A stretch of DNA of 30,359 nucleotides from DATLAN01 sp035527455 (GCA_035527455.1 DATLAN010000127.1:1-30359); one strand, 5' to 3'; positions 16,602-24,099 are shown, numbered from the stretch's first letter. Numbers and translations: made by a program. The notes: generated from the letters alone by a model not told the origin.

Positions 16602-16722
16602 GTCAGGGCTTGCCCTGACGCACTGAAGCCTCATTCTGAAGCCTCATTCCGTCAGGGCGAGCCCTGACCTACACGCGTTTGGGTGCCGGCACTTGGTTCC
16701 GTCAGGGCAAGCCCTGACCTAC
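16598..16722. repeat. Three-copy palindromic repeat, with a tandem duplication
   Basis: Three copies of a 23-base element with core CAGGGCNNGCCCTG: 16598-16620 in one orientation, 16650-16672 and 16700-16722 in the other. Loop bases differ (TT, GA, AA) while the stem is kept. The 13-mer TGAAGCCTCATTC is duplicated in tandem at 16624-16636 and 16637-16649. The first and second copies could pair into a terminator-like structure after the FmdB-type gene. Confidence 0.8.
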
Positions 16723-16744
16723 GGGTCAAACGTGCCGCCGCCCA

Positions 16745-16773
16745 TTGCTCATTGCCTTCCCTGGCGGTAGAAT
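16745..16773 (+). promoter_or_regulatory. Probable promoter of the phosphofructokinase gene
   Basis: TTGCTC at 16745-16750, 17 bases, then TAGAAT at 16768-16773 (five of six -10 consensus bases). It lies about 40 bases before the ATG, just after the repeat cluster. Confidence 0.4.
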
Positions 16774-16812
16774 ACGCGGTTTTCGGCCATGGAATTCGGG
16801 TTGGGTTGAGCT

Positions 16813-18102
16813 ATGAGCGGAATGCGGAATCTCGTCGTGGCCCAAAGTGGTGGGCCGACTCCCGTAATCAACAGCAGCCTGCAAGGCATCATCGAGGCTG
16901 CTAGGGACCTGGATTCGATCGGTACCATTTACGGCGCCCGGCACGGTATCGAGGGGGTGTTGAAAGAGGAACTGTTCGACCTTTCGGCCCAGCCGGCCGA
17001 CGAGGTCGCCCTGCTGAGGTTCACGCCCGGCGCCGGATCGATCGGCACCTGCCGCTACAAGCTCAAGCCGGGCCAGGACGAGGACTTCGAGCGGGTGATC
17101 GAGGTCTTCAAGGCCCACGGGGTTGGCTGTTTCCTCTACATCGGCGGCAACGACTCGATGGACACCGCCAACAAGATCGCCCAACTCGCCCAACAGCGGG
17201 GCCTGGACCTGGTGGCCGTGGGCGTGCCGAAAACGATCGACAACGACGTCGGCGACAGCCAGTTCAAGCTGATCGACCACACGCCCGGCTACGGCTCGAC
17301 GGCCCGGTACTGGATGCACGCCGTCCAGAACGCCAACGAAGAGAACAAGGGCTCCTGTCCGGCCGATCCCGTGCTGGTCATGCAGGCGATGGGCCGGAAG
17401 ATCGGGTTCATTCCGGCCGCCGCCCGGCTGGCCGACCCGGCCCGGGAAATGCCGCTGCAGATCTACCTGGCCGAAAGCCCCTGCTCGCTCGAGAACCTGG
17501 CGGATCAGGTCAACGATCGGTTGCGCCAATCCGGCCGTTGCCTGGTCGTCGTCAGCGAAGGGTTCGACGTGGGCGAACTGGGTGAACTGAAAGACGCCTT
17601 CGGGCATACGTCGTTCGGCTCCAGCAAGCTGACCGTCGGGCAGGTCGTGGTCAATTATCTCAACCAGGTCGGGCTGCCGGTCAAGGGCGCCGCGCGGGGA
17701 AACGTGCCGGGCACCGATCAGCGGCACTCGATGGCCTACGCCTCGCCGGTCGATCTGGACGAGTCGTATCGCGTCGGGCAGATGGCCGCCGAGTTGGCCG
17801 CCGCGGGTGAAAGCGGCTACATGTCCACGATCCTGCGCAATCCGGGCCCGATCTACAGCGTCCGCTACGACAAGGTGCCGCTGCCGGAGGTGGCCAACAG
17901 CGAGCGGACGTTCCCGGCCGCGTGGATCGACCCGAGCGGCTGCGACGTGACCGACGATTTCGTCCGTTACGCCCGGCCGCTGGTCGGCAACGACATGATC
18001 GGCCTGCCGACGCTCGACGGCCGCCAGCGGCTGACGCGGTTCGAGCCGATCTACGCGGCGCAGAAACTGGCCAAGTACGTTCCCCAGGCGGATCGAAAGT
18101 GA
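16813..18102 (+). CDS. 6-phosphofructokinase, probably PPi-dependent
   Basis: A 429-residue phosphofructokinase of the group A family, which phosphorylates fructose 6-phosphate in glycolysis. Visible motifs are the phosphate-donor loop NLVVAQSGGPTPVIN (residues 5-19), GGNDSMDT (111-118), the catalytic PKTIDNDV (139-146) and MGRKIGF (193-199). In this family, Asp instead of Gly in the GGxDS motif (Asp114) and Lys in PKTIDND (Lys140) mark use of pyrophosphate rather than ATP; both are present. That would make the step reversible. Length fits the longer PPi-type enzymes. A promoter-like sequence lies upstream, and the ATG at 16813 is followed by a second ATG three codons later (16822). The gene heads the central-carbon block and appears to be a single-gene unit. 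Confidence 0.9.
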   Translation: MSGMRNLVVAQSGGPTPVINSSLQGIIEAARDLDSIGTIYGARHGIEGVLKEELFDLSAQPADEVALLRFTPGAGSIGTCRYKLKPGQDEDFERVIEVFKAHGVGCFLYIGGNDSMDTANKIAQLAQQRGLDLVAVGVPKTIDNDVGDSQFKLIDHTPGYGSTARYWMHAVQNANEENKGSCPADPVLVMQAMGRKIGFIPAAARLADPAREMPLQIYLAESPCSLENLADQVNDRLRQSGRCLVVVSEGFDVGELGELKDAFGHTSFGSSKLTVGQVVVNYLNQVGLPVKGAARGNVPGTDQRHSMAYASPVDLDESYRVGQMAAELAAAGESGYMSTILRNPGPIYSVRYDKVPLPEVANSERTFPAAWIDPSGCDVTDDFVRYARPLVGNDMIGLPTLDGRQRLTRFEPIYAAQKLAKYVPQADRK

Positions 18103-18112
18103 GCGGCGTCGG

Positions 18113-18245
18113 ATGACCACGTCACCAGAGTTGTTCTCGGTCAAGTGCCTGTTTCGTCATGAGCCCTCAGGCGATGACGCGTGCCAAGCATCTCTATGAA
18201 GAACGCAGTACGGACGGACGGCGATTGATCGACCTTGCCGGAACG
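18113..18245 (+). pseudogene. Remnant of a DUF4288-like gene (frameshifted)
   Basis: From an ATG at 18113 the plus strand reads LFSVKCLFRHEPSGDDA, which resembles the start of DUF4288 proteins. That frame stops at 18199. Reading on in the next frame gives AKHLYEERST (about 18183-18212), the continuation expected for the same family. The two pieces together look like a truncated, frameshifted copy whose remaining part was lost before the inverted repeat at 18249. I rely on memory of the family pattern. Confidence 0.4.
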
Positions 18246-18248
18246 GGA

Positions 18249-18327
18249 GTAGGGTGGGCACCGCCCACCACCCGATCGGCCAACAACCAGACATGAATCA
18301 CGGATCGGTGGGCGGTGCCCACCCTAC
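18249..18327. repeat. 21-base perfect inverted repeat
   Basis: Arms at 18249-18269 and 18307-18327, core GGGTGGGCACCGCCCACC, with a 37-base loop. Each arm is itself partly palindromic. It ends 6 bases before the next gene's ATG, so it displaces any normal ribosome site there. Confidence 0.85.
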
Positions 18328-18333
18328 TGAAAA

Positions 18334-19200
18334 ATGATTGACTTCACACCGAAGCACGAATACCTCGTAGGCATCGACTCCGACGGATGCGCCTTCGACA
18401 CGATGGAACTGAAGCACAAGGAGTGTTTCATTCCCAACCACGTCAACCACTGGGACCTCCAGGGCGTGAGCAAGTACGCCCGGGAGGCCGCCGAGTTCGT
18501 CAATCTCTACTCCAAGAGCCGCGGGATCAACCGTTTCCCCGCCCTGGTCGAGGTGCTCCGGTGGCTCCAGAAGCGGCCCGAGGTGAAAGCCCGGGGGATC
18601 AAGATCGACATTCCGCAATCCCTGCTCGACTGGATCGACCGCGAGACGAAGCTGGGCAACCCGGCGCTGGAGAAAGAGGTCGCCAAGACGGGCGATCCGG
18701 GATTGAAGCGGGCGTTGGATTGGTCGAAGGGGATCAACCAGTCGGTGGCCGACATGGTCCGCGGCGTGCCACCCTTCCCGTTCGTCCGCGAGAGCATCCG
18801 AAGGCTCAGCGAAAAGGCCGACGTGATCGTCGTTTCGGCCACGCCGCAGGAAGCGCTCGAGCGGGAATGGGAAGAGCACGACTTGACGCAATACGTCGTG
18901 GCCATCTGCGGCCAGGAGATCGGCACCAAGACCCAATCGCTCGGCGTAGCGGCCAAGTATCTGCCCGGCCACACCCTGATGATCGGCGACGCGCCCGGCG
19001 ACCACAAGGCGGCGATGGCCAACGCCGCGCTGTTCTTCCCCGTCAACCCCGGCGCGGAAGAGACCAGTTGGAAGCGGTTTTTCGAAGAAGGGATCGATCG
19101 GTTCTTCTCCGGCACGTTTGCCGGCGAGTACCAGGACGTCCTGTTGGCCGAGTTCGACAGCTATCTGCCGGAAAAGCCACCGTGGCTGGTGGAGGAGTAG
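18334..19200 (+). CDS. HAD-superfamily hydrolase
   Basis: A 288-residue protein with haloacid dehalogenase-type motifs. Motif I is GIDSDGC with nucleophile Asp15 and general acid Asp17. Motif II is VIVVSATPQEA (about residues 164-174). Motif IV is MIGDAPGDHKAA with Gly218-Asp219 and Asp223. A large helical cap (about 30-145) sits between motifs I and II. HAD enzymes of this layout are phosphatases or phosphomutase-like; the substrate is unknown. The ATG follows the inverted repeat at once, and no ribosome site is visible. A G-rich array begins within a few bases of its stop. The lack of a ribosome site leaves the exact start less certain, although homology to the fold starts by residue 8. Confidence 0.85.
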   Translation: MIDFTPKHEYLVGIDSDGCAFDTMELKHKECFIPNHVNHWDLQGVSKYAREAAEFVNLYSKSRGINRFPALVEVLRWLQKRPEVKARGIKIDIPQSLLDWIDRETKLGNPALEKEVAKTGDPGLKRALDWSKGINQSVADMVRGVPPFPFVRESIRRLSEKADVIVVSATPQEALEREWEEHDLTQYVVAICGQEIGTKTQSLGVAAKYLPGHTLMIGDAPGDHKAAMANAALFFPVNPGAEETSWKRFFEEGIDRFFSGTFAGEYQDVLLAEFDSYLPEKPPWLVEE

Positions 19201-19203
19201 GCT

Positions 19204-19280
19204 CGGGGCTGGGGACTGGGGGCTGGGGACTGGGGGCTGGGGGCTGGGGGTTCGGGGCTGGGGGTTGGGGGTTCGGGGCC
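19204..19280. repeat. G-rich tandem array (first composite unit)
   Basis: About 77 bases of 7-8 base units such as GGGGACT, GGGGGCT and GGGGTTC, starting 3 bases after the HAD gene stop. Runs of four or five G make G-quadruplex formation on this strand possible. It opens composite repeat unit 1. Confidence 0.9.
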
Positions 19281-19286
19281 ATCGAT

Positions 19287-19398
19287 AGAGTCTTACGTCG
19301 CAACTTGTGCGCGCGGGTTTGACGTAATCAACTGCGTTAGCTACGTTTAGCGGGCGGGCTTGCCCGCCGTTTGGCTGCGGCCAAGAGCCGCGTTGGGG
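19287..19398. repeat. Shared block of composite unit 1, with a 26-base element
   Basis: Contains AGAGTCTTACGTCGCAACTT (19287-19306), TTTGACGTAA, one 26-base hairpin element at 19345-19370 (core AGCGGGCGGGCTTGCCCGCC), and a GCGGC...GCCGC hairpin ending in GCGTTGGGG. The same order of blocks recurs at 22301-22420. Confidence 0.85.
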
Positions 19399-19411
19399 CA
19401 AGGTGATAGAA

Positions 19412-19798
19412 ATGGGTGGTAGCGTCCGAAGCTATCGTGACTTGGACGTGTGGCAACTCGGCATGGGCATTGCAGAGGCCGCGTGTCGTTTGACCGGGGA
19501 CTTTCCCCAATATCAGCAGTACGCCCTCGGCAGCCAACTGCAGCGAGCGGCCATATCCGTGCCGGCGAACATCGCGGAAGGACATGGCAGAGATTCCACC
19601 AAACAGTACCTTTACCACGTCTCGGTCGCCAGGGGGTCGCTTTGCGAAACGGAAACGCACCTGATGCTCGCCGAGCGCCTCGGCTATGGAGACCGGCGAG
19701 AAATCGGTAGAATCCTGGGAGAGTGCGACCGGGTTGGACGAATGCTCAGCAGTTTGCAGAAGTCCCTGAGAGCCAAGTTAAGTCCGCCGTTCCCCTGA
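19412..19798 (+). CDS. Four-helix-bundle protein (S23/IVS-type)
   Basis: A 128-residue protein of the four-helix-bundle family related to the protein encoded in 23S rRNA intervening sequences. Family features are SYRDLDVWQLGMGIAEAACRLT, then LGSQLQRAAISVPANIAEGHGR (about residues 41-62), then YLYHVSVARGSLCETETHLMLAERLGY (about 69-95). The ATG at 19412 is chosen because AAGGTGAT precedes it; a GTG at 19403 is the alternative. Molecular function is not established; members are often found near mobile or diversifying elements. Here it is held between the G-rich array and 26-base element on the left and a C-rich array on the right. It therefore sits inside a repeat unit whose second copy at 22.2-22.6 kb lacks it, as if it were cargo. 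Confidence 0.85.
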   Translation: MGGSVRSYRDLDVWQLGMGIAEAACRLTGDFPQYQQYALGSQLQRAAISVPANIAEGHGRDSTKQYLYHVSVARGSLCETETHLMLAERLGYGDRREIGRILGECDRVGRMLSSLQKSLRAKLSPPFP

Positions 19799-19799
19799 G

Positions 19800-19851
19800 A
19801 GCCCCCAGCCCCGAACCCCCAGCCCCGAACCCCCAGCCCCCAGCCCCCAGC
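19800..19851. repeat. C-rich array upstream of gnd (closes composite unit 1)
   Basis: About 52 bases of CCCCCAG and CCCCGAA units, beginning 2 bases after the four-helix-bundle gene stop. It is the inverted counterpart of the G-rich array at 19204 and ends 30 bases before the gnd ATG. Confidence 0.9.
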
Positions 19852-19881
19852 AACCAATACACTAACCAGAACCAAGAAACC

Positions 19882-21330
19882 ATGACCACAACCAAATGCG
19901 ACATCGGACTGATCGGTCTCGCCGTGATGGGCGAGAACCTGGTACTGAATATGGAGAGCCGGGGATACCGCGTCGCCGTGTTCAACCGCACGGTGAGCAA
20001 GGTCGACGACTTCCTGGCCGCCGGAGCCAAGGACAAGAACGTCGTCGGCTGTCACTCGATCGAAGAGCTGGTCGAGAGCCTGGCCTCGCCGCGGAAGGTG
20101 ATGCTGATGGTCAAGGCCGGCCCGGCGGTCGACGCCTTCATCGAAAAGCTCATCCCGCTGCTGGAGCCCGGCGATGTGATCATCGACGGCGGCAACACCC
20201 ACTTCAGCGAGACCGAACGCCGGACCGAGTACGTCGAGTCGAAAGGGCTGCTCTACATCGGCACGGGCGTATCCGGCGGCGAGGAGGGGGCGCTCAAGGG
20301 ACCCAGCATGATGCCCGGCGGAAGCGAAAAGGCCTGGCCGCTGGTCAAGCCGATCTTCCAGGCGATCTCGGCCAAGGTGGGCCCCGACGGCGACGTCCCC
20401 TGTTGCGACTGGGTCGGCCCCCGCGGCGCCGGCCATTACGTCAAGATGGTCCACAACGGCATCGAGTACGGCGACATGCAGTTGATCTGCGAGGCCTACT
20501 GGATGCTGAAAAACGCCCTGGGACTGACCAACGACGAACTCTACGACGTCTTCGCCGAGTGGAACCGGGGCGAGCTGGACAGCTACCTGATCGAGATCAC
20601 CCGGGACATCTTCAGCGTGAAGGACGAGGAGACCGGCCGGTACCTGGTCGATCTGATCCTGGACACGGCCGGGGCCAAGGGGACCGGCAAGTGGATGAGC
20701 CAGTTGGCGTTGGACCTCGGCGTGCCCAGCACGTTGGTCACCCAGGCCGTTTACGCCCGGTCGTTGTCGGCGATCAAGGAGCCGCGCGTGCGGGCGAGCA
20801 AGGTGCTCAAGGGTCCGATGGCCAGGTTCCGCGGCGATCGCGGGAAGTTCATCGAGCAGATCCGCCAGGCGCTGTACGCGTCGAAGATCTGCAGTTACGC
20901 GCAGGGGTTCGTGCAACTGCAGGCCGCGGCCAAGGAACACGACTGGCCGCTGGATTTCAGCAGCATTCCGCTGCTGTGGCGGGGCGGCTGCATCATCCGG
21001 GCGGTGTTCCTCGAGCGGATCAAAGAGGCATTCGACAAGAATCCCGGCCTGGAGAACCTGCTCTTGGCCCCGTACTTCAAGACGGCGGTGCGGAAGGCCC
21101 AAACGTCCTGGCGGAACGTGGTCACCACGGCGACCCGGCTGGGGATTCCCGTGCCGGCCTTCTCCACGGCGTTGGCCTACTACGACGGCTACCGCAGCGA
21201 GCGGCTGCCGGCCAACCTGTTGCAGGCCCAGCGCGACTACTTCGGTGCCCACACGTACCTCCGCGTCGACAAGCCGGGCGAAGGCCCCTTCCACACCGAT
21301 TGGCTCCGGCATAGAAAACCGCCCGAGTAG
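19882..21330 (+). CDS. gnd: 6-phosphogluconate dehydrogenase, decarboxylating
   Basis: A 482-residue enzyme that oxidises 6-phosphogluconate to ribulose 5-phosphate, CO2 and NAD(P)H in the oxidative pentose phosphate pathway. The Rossmann motif is GLIGLAVMGENL (residues 9-20). The family signature GVSGGEEGALKGPSMMPGG is near residues 129-147. The active-site pair is Lys188 and Glu195 in KMVHNGIEYGDMQL, spaced as in the E. coli enzyme (183/190). The C-terminal tail QRDYFGAHTY contacts substrate in the partner subunit. The start is placed at 19882 because residues upstream in frame are translated C-rich repeat. No ribosome site is visible; the leader is AC-rich. zwf, for the first enzyme of the pathway, lies 1.3 kb downstream. 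Confidence 0.95.
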   Translation: MTTTKCDIGLIGLAVMGENLVLNMESRGYRVAVFNRTVSKVDDFLAAGAKDKNVVGCHSIEELVESLASPRKVMLMVKAGPAVDAFIEKLIPLLEPGDVIIDGGNTHFSETERRTEYVESKGLLYIGTGVSGGEEGALKGPSMMPGGSEKAWPLVKPIFQAISAKVGPDGDVPCCDWVGPRGAGHYVKMVHNGIEYGDMQLICEAYWMLKNALGLTNDELYDVFAEWNRGELDSYLIEITRDIFSVKDEETGRYLVDLILDTAGAKGTGKWMSQLALDLGVPSTLVTQAVYARSLSAIKEPRVRASKVLKGPMARFRGDRGKFIEQIRQALYASKICSYAQGFVQLQAAAKEHDWPLDFSSIPLLWRGGCIIRAVFLERIKEAFDKNPGLENLLLAPYFKTAVRKAQTSWRNVVTTATRLGIPVPAFSTALAYYDGYRSERLPANLLQAQRDYFGAHTYLRVDKPGEGPFHTDWLRHRKPPE

Positions 21331-21339
21331 CCACAACGT

Positions 21340-21414
21340 GTAGCCGGATTCGCAAGAATTCGGCCCATTTCGCGTGAAACCGAGTGACATCCGAATTCTT
21401 GCGAATCCGGCTAC
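21340..21414. repeat. 24-base perfect inverted repeat (MITE-like)
   Basis: Arms at 21340-21363 and 21391-21414, core GCCGGATTCGCAAGAATTCG, separated by 27 bases. It begins 10 bases after the gnd stop and ends 24 bases before the SDR gene, so it may fold as a terminator or processing hairpin between them. Confidence 0.9.
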
Positions 21415-21438
21415 TACGCAACGAGAAAGAAATCCATC

Positions 21439-22221
21439 ATGTCCGCTGAATACCTGCAAACGCTCTTCGGACTCGAGGGCCAAACGGCCGTCGTCATCGG
21501 CGGAGCCGGCGTGCTCGGCGGGGCGCTGTGCCGGGGACTCGTCCAGGCCGGTGCCCGCGTGATCGTCGCCGACGTGACCGAAGAAGGCTGCCAAGCCCGG
21601 GTCGAAGAACTCCAAGGGCTCGGCGGCCAGGCCGGCTCCTGCCCGGTCGACGTCACCTCGCGCGCGTCGATCGAGAACCTGCTCGCCGCCGCGCTCGATC
21701 AGACCGGACGCGTCGACATCCTGGTCAACTGTGCGGGCGTCAACTTCGGCAGCCCCTTCCTGGAACATCCCGAGGACCAGTGGGACCGCATCCTCACGAT
21801 CAACCTCAAGGCCGTGTTCCAGGCCTGCCAGGTCTTCGGCCGCCAGATGGTCGCCGCCGGCGGCGGATCGATCGTCAACATCGGCAGCGTCACCTCGCAC
21901 CTGCCGCTTTCGCGGGTGTTCGCGTATTCGGCCTCGAAGGCGGCCGTGCTGAACCTCACGCGGAACGTCGCCCAGGAGTTCGGCACCCAGGGAGTCCGGG
22001 TCAACGCCATCTGCCCCGGCTTCTTCCCGGCCGAGCAGAACCGGCGGCTGTTGGACCAGGAGCGGATCGACAACATCATGGGCGGCACCCCGATGCGGCG
22101 GTTCGGCGAGCCCGAGGAATTGATCGGCGCCCTGCTGCTGCTGGTTTCGCCGGCCGCGGGGAGTTTCATCACCGGCACGCACGTCAACGTCGACGGAGGT
22201 TTCACGGCCGCGTGGTTTTAG
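21439..22221 (+). CDS. SDR-family NAD(P)-dependent oxidoreductase
   Basis: A 260-residue classical short-chain dehydrogenase/reductase. The nucleotide site is GGAGVLGGALCRGL (about residues 21-34), followed by NCAG (about 98-101). The catalytic Ser is in NIGSVTSH (about 148-155), with Tyr163 and Lys167 in YSASK, then the PG motif in ICPGFF and the C-terminal GTHVNVDGGFTAAW. It most resembles gluconate 5-dehydrogenase or similar sugar-acid reductases. Its place between gnd and zwf supports a sugar or gluconate substrate, but that is inference. GAGAAAG upstream of the ATG serves as a ribosome site. A G-rich array begins at its stop codon. Confidence 0.9.
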   Translation: MSAEYLQTLFGLEGQTAVVIGGAGVLGGALCRGLVQAGARVIVADVTEEGCQARVEELQGLGGQAGSCPVDVTSRASIENLLAAALDQTGRVDILVNCAGVNFGSPFLEHPEDQWDRILTINLKAVFQACQVFGRQMVAAGGGSIVNIGSVTSHLPLSRVFAYSASKAAVLNLTRNVAQEFGTQGVRVNAICPGFFPAEQNRRLLDQERIDNIMGGTPMRRFGEPEELIGALLLLVSPAAGSFITGTHVNVDGGFTAAWF

Positions 22222-22299
22222 GGGGGGATTGGGGCCTGGGGATTGGGGGCTGGGGATTGGGGATTGGGGATTGGGGATTGGGGATTGGGGATTGGGGGC
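22221..22299. repeat. G-rich tandem array (second composite unit)
   Basis: About 79 bases dominated by GGGGATT units with some GGGGCCT and GGGGGCT. It starts on the last base of the SDR stop codon. Runs of G allow G-quadruplex formation. Confidence 0.9.
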
Positions 22300-22300
22300 G

Positions 22301-22420
22301 AGAGTCTCACGTCGCAACTTGTGCGCATGGTGCGCGCATGTTTGACGTAACCATTTGTGATAATAACGTTTAGCGGGCGGGCTTGCCCGCCGTTTGGTTG
22401 CGGCTCTGCCGCGTTGGGGA
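22301..22420. repeat. Shared block of composite unit 2, with a 26-base element
   Basis: Contains AGAGTCTCACGTCGCAACTT (22301-22320), a TTTGACGTAA core, a 26-base element at 22368-22393, and a GCGGC...GCCGC hairpin ending GCGTTGGGG. The blocks match unit 1 in order, and the sequence then diverges where unit 1 has the four-helix-bundle gene. Bases 22421-22481 show no gene. Confidence 0.85.
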
Positions 22421-22481
22421 CGCAGGACGCAAGGCACTACGGCTGACCTCCTGGAACGACGCTTGGATTCTCAGATGGCCT

Positions 22482-22559
22482 GCCCCCAGTCCCGAGCCCC
22501 CAACCCCGAGCCCCGAACCCCTAGCCCCGATCCCCGAACCCCCAGCCCCGAGCCCCGCA
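22482..22559. repeat. C-rich array upstream of zwf (closes composite unit 2)
   Basis: About 78 bases of CCCCGAA, CCCCGAG and CCCCCAG units, inverted relative to the G-rich array at 22221. It ends 9 bases before a perfect -10 hexamer. Confidence 0.9.
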
Positions 22560-22568
22560 GTCGGCGTG

Positions 22569-22574
22569 TATAAT
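22569..22574 (+). promoter_or_regulatory. -10 element, probable zwf promoter
   Basis: A perfect TATAAT 42 bases before the zwf ATG. The -35 position (about 22546-22551) falls inside the C-rich array and does not match TTGACA, so this promoter would depend on another factor or on the -10 alone. Confidence 0.35.
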
Positions 22575-22615
22575 TGCTACAGGACTGAAGGTTGCACGAC
22601 CCGCAGGTTCCCGTC

Positions 22616-24070
22616 ATGGCCCATACTGTCGTTATTTTCGGTGCTTCAGGCGATCTGACCAGCCGGAAGCTGGTGCCGGCACTGTACGAGTTGTACCGCA
22701 AGGGGCGGCTGCCGGAGCAGACCCGAATCGTCGGCTTCTCGCGAACGAAGTTTTCCCACGAGGCATGGCGAGAGAAGCTGGCCGAATCGACCGCCCATTT
22801 CGCGGCCGAGACGTTCGACCGGGCCCTGTGGGAAACGTTCGCCCCGGCGATCTACTATCATCCCGGCGACATCGGCAATCCGGAGGATTTCGACTTGCTG
22901 GGCCGGCTTCTTGACGAACTGGAGGGCAACGGCGAGGCGGTACGGGTTTACTACCTCTCGACCGCGCCGCGATTCTACGAGCCGGCCGTGGCCCAACTCG
23001 GTGCCGCCGGGTTGGCCCGGGAGGACCGCGGCAAGCGTCGGGTGGTGATCGAAAAGCCCTTCGGCAGCGATCTGGCCAGCGCCGGAGAACTCAATCAGGC
23101 CATCCACAAGGTCTTCAACGAGGAACAGGTCTATCGCATCGACCACTACTTGGGCAAGGAAACGGTGCAGAACCTGCTGGTGTTCCGCTTCGCCAACGGG
23201 ATCTTCGAGCCCATCTGGAACCGCAACTACGTCGACCACGTGCAGATCACCGCGGCCGAAGAGGTGACCGTGGGCCGCCGGGCCGGTTATTACGACGGCG
23301 TGGGCATCCTCCGCGACATGTTCCAGAACCACCTGCTGCAGTTGCTCACGCTGACGGCCATGGAAGCCCCGGCCCGCTTCGAGGCCGACATGGTGCGCGA
23401 CGAGAAGGTCAAGGTGCTGCGATCGATCCGGCCCATGGAGCACGAGGACGCGATCCGCGACACGATGCGTGGGCAGTACCGCAAGTATCGCGACGAGCCG
23501 GACGTGCCGCCCGAGAGCCAAACGGCCACTTTCGCCATCGTCAAGCTGCACGTGGACAATTGGCGGTGGCAGGGCGTGCCCTTCATGCTCCGCAGCGGCA
23601 AGGCGATGTCGTGCCGAACCACGCAGATCGTGATCCAGTTCCGCCAGGCGCCGCACATGATGTTCCACACCGGCCCGCGCGCCCCGTACGAGGCCAACCG
23701 CCTGGTGATCCAGATCCAGCCGGCCGAGGGCATCCAGTTGCACTTCCACACGAAGGTGCCCGACGAGGGGATGAAGGTGCGGCTGACGGACCTGGAGTTC
23801 ACGTTCAAGGACAAGTTCAGCGCGACGATGCCCGAGGCGTACCAGCGGCTGCTGCTGGACGTGATGCAGGGGGACGCCAGCCTGTTTTCCCGCGCCGACG
23901 AGGTCGAGCTGGCGTGGAAGATCGTCGACCCGATCCAGGCGGCCTGGGACCGCCCCGCCTCGCCGCCGATCGAGCTGTACGAAGCGGGCGGCTGGGGGCC
24001 GCCCAATTCGACCCAGTGGATGTACCGGCAGGACCGCGAGTGGTTCGATCGATGTCCGGTGTTGAGGTAG
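22616..24070 (+). CDS. zwf: Glucose-6-phosphate 1-dehydrogenase
   Basis: A 484-residue enzyme that oxidises glucose 6-phosphate to 6-phosphogluconolactone with NAD(P)+, the entry step of the oxidative pentose phosphate pathway. The coenzyme motif GASGDLTSRKL is at residues 9-19, EKPFGSD at 146-152, and the active-site signature RIDHYLGKE at 174-182 with the catalytic-type His. Substrate-binding blocks FANGIFEPIWN and PFMLRSGKAM follow at the expected distances, and the length is normal for the family. The start at 22616 is chosen over an upstream TTG at 22592 because homology begins at once and GCAGG lies upstream. With gnd it supplies both oxidative steps; no 6-phosphogluconolactonase is in the window. 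Confidence 0.95.
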   Translation: MAHTVVIFGASGDLTSRKLVPALYELYRKGRLPEQTRIVGFSRTKFSHEAWREKLAESTAHFAAETFDRALWETFAPAIYYHPGDIGNPEDFDLLGRLLDELEGNGEAVRVYYLSTAPRFYEPAVAQLGAAGLAREDRGKRRVVIEKPFGSDLASAGELNQAIHKVFNEEQVYRIDHYLGKETVQNLLVFRFANGIFEPIWNRNYVDHVQITAAEEVTVGRRAGYYDGVGILRDMFQNHLLQLLTLTAMEAPARFEADMVRDEKVKVLRSIRPMEHEDAIRDTMRGQYRKYRDEPDVPPESQTATFAIVKLHVDNWRWQGVPFMLRSGKAMSCRTTQIVIQFRQAPHMMFHTGPRAPYEANRLVIQIQPAEGIQLHFHTKVPDEGMKVRLTDLEFTFKDKFSATMPEAYQRLLLDVMQGDASLFSRADEVELAWKIVDPIQAAWDRPASPPIELYEAGGWGPPNSTQWMYRQDREWFDRCPVLR

Positions 24071-24099
24071 CGCAACAACGCGATGTTGCAGCGGCACCC

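Noticed and set aside
19684..22437. A 917-residue minus-strand open frame over gnd and the SDR gene
   Set aside because: It is a high-GC shadow of gnd and the SDR gene; its ends translate the C-rich and G-rich arrays, giving repetitive Pro/Gln or Gly/Trp stretches.
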